A stretch of 51,741 nucleotides of DNA from an uncultured Rhodospirillales bacterium (GTDB lineage Bacteria > Pseudomonadota > Alphaproteobacteria > Kiloniellales > Kiloniellaceae), in the NCBI GenBank assembly GCA_913060675.1, contig CAJXUS010000031.1:1-51741 (forward strand), read 5' to 3'. The notes below the pieces were generated by a model that worked only from the letters and a program-made list of their open reading frames with translations, searched no databases and was not told the origin of the DNA. Below, one piece after another: positions 51,682-51,741 of the stretch. Numbering within the stretch: the stretch's first letter is position 1; the number at the start of each line of letters is the position of its first letter. The translations under genes and the position numbers were made by a program.

Positions 51682-51741
51682 AGATTGGGGCTGACCCAGA
51701 TAACTATCTTAGATAGCTCTTAACCCATTGCCTTATCTGAA

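Noticed and set aside
1..51741. Insertion sequences, integrases or tRNA-linked islands
   Set aside because: No transposase, integrase or tRNA was recognised, so a mobile-island claim is not supported despite several decayed genes.

Overview
The window is the start of an assembled contig from an alphaproteobacterium, probably marine or host-associated (inferred). Signs for this are a DUF1127 gene divergent from a GcvA-like LysR gene, a PAS_5-like protein, a cobalamin-riboswitch-controlled bluB, an Lrp/acdS divergent pair and many LysR-divergent operons. Base composition looks moderate by eye. I saw no rRNA, tRNA, CRISPR array, integrase or intact transposase. The first 50 bases are an untrimmed Illumina Nextera adapter, so the left edge is a library artefact and the first gene is cut.

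Layout. 1-2437: the end of an MFS transporter, an alpha/beta hydrolase and a DUF2189 membrane protein. 2438-5842: a long intergenic region, then a two-gene module of unknown function (368 and 566 aa). 5971-12226: a STAS-like protein, DUF1127, LysR, an unknown 466-aa protein, a HAD hydrolase, a PAS protein and an LtrA membrane protein. 12346-14857: isochorismatase and pirin genes divergent from a LysR gene. 15206-16777: an animal-type haem peroxidase whose motifs are closest to cyclooxygenases. 20101-23333: LysR, a TauD-like dioxygenase and an AEC permease. 25065-29600: small stress-type genes mixed with decayed genes (Sel1 remnant, peroxiredoxin remnant, frameshifted CARDB-like gene). 36541-46752: bluB with its riboswitch, ada, a solute-binding protein, a 3-hydroxyisobutyrate-dehydrogenase-like gene, LysE, a mini-DnaB ATPase, and an amino-acid block (Lrp, ACC deaminase, DauR-like regulator, aminotransferase). 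49418-51681: LysE exporter, hydrolase and nitrilase-family amidase.

The dominant feature is an expansion of exported Sel1-repeat proteins with paired cysteines (C-x7-C), like the Helicobacter cysteine-rich proteins. There are ten intact genes, one copy broken by a single stop codon and one remnant, spread over about 32 kb. Six lie head to tail in one apparent operon (29899-35104). Most have cleavable signal peptides and three have lipoboxes, so the set probably forms a periplasmic or surface-anchored, disulfide-stapled solenoid family. Its copy-number variation, broken members and mixed anchoring suggest fast turnover, as in host- or competitor-interaction repertoires (inference).

The strongest candidates for undescribed biology are this Hcp-like expansion, the bacterial cyclooxygenase-like enzyme with an Asp where the distal haem His should be, and the unknown 368/566-aa pair.
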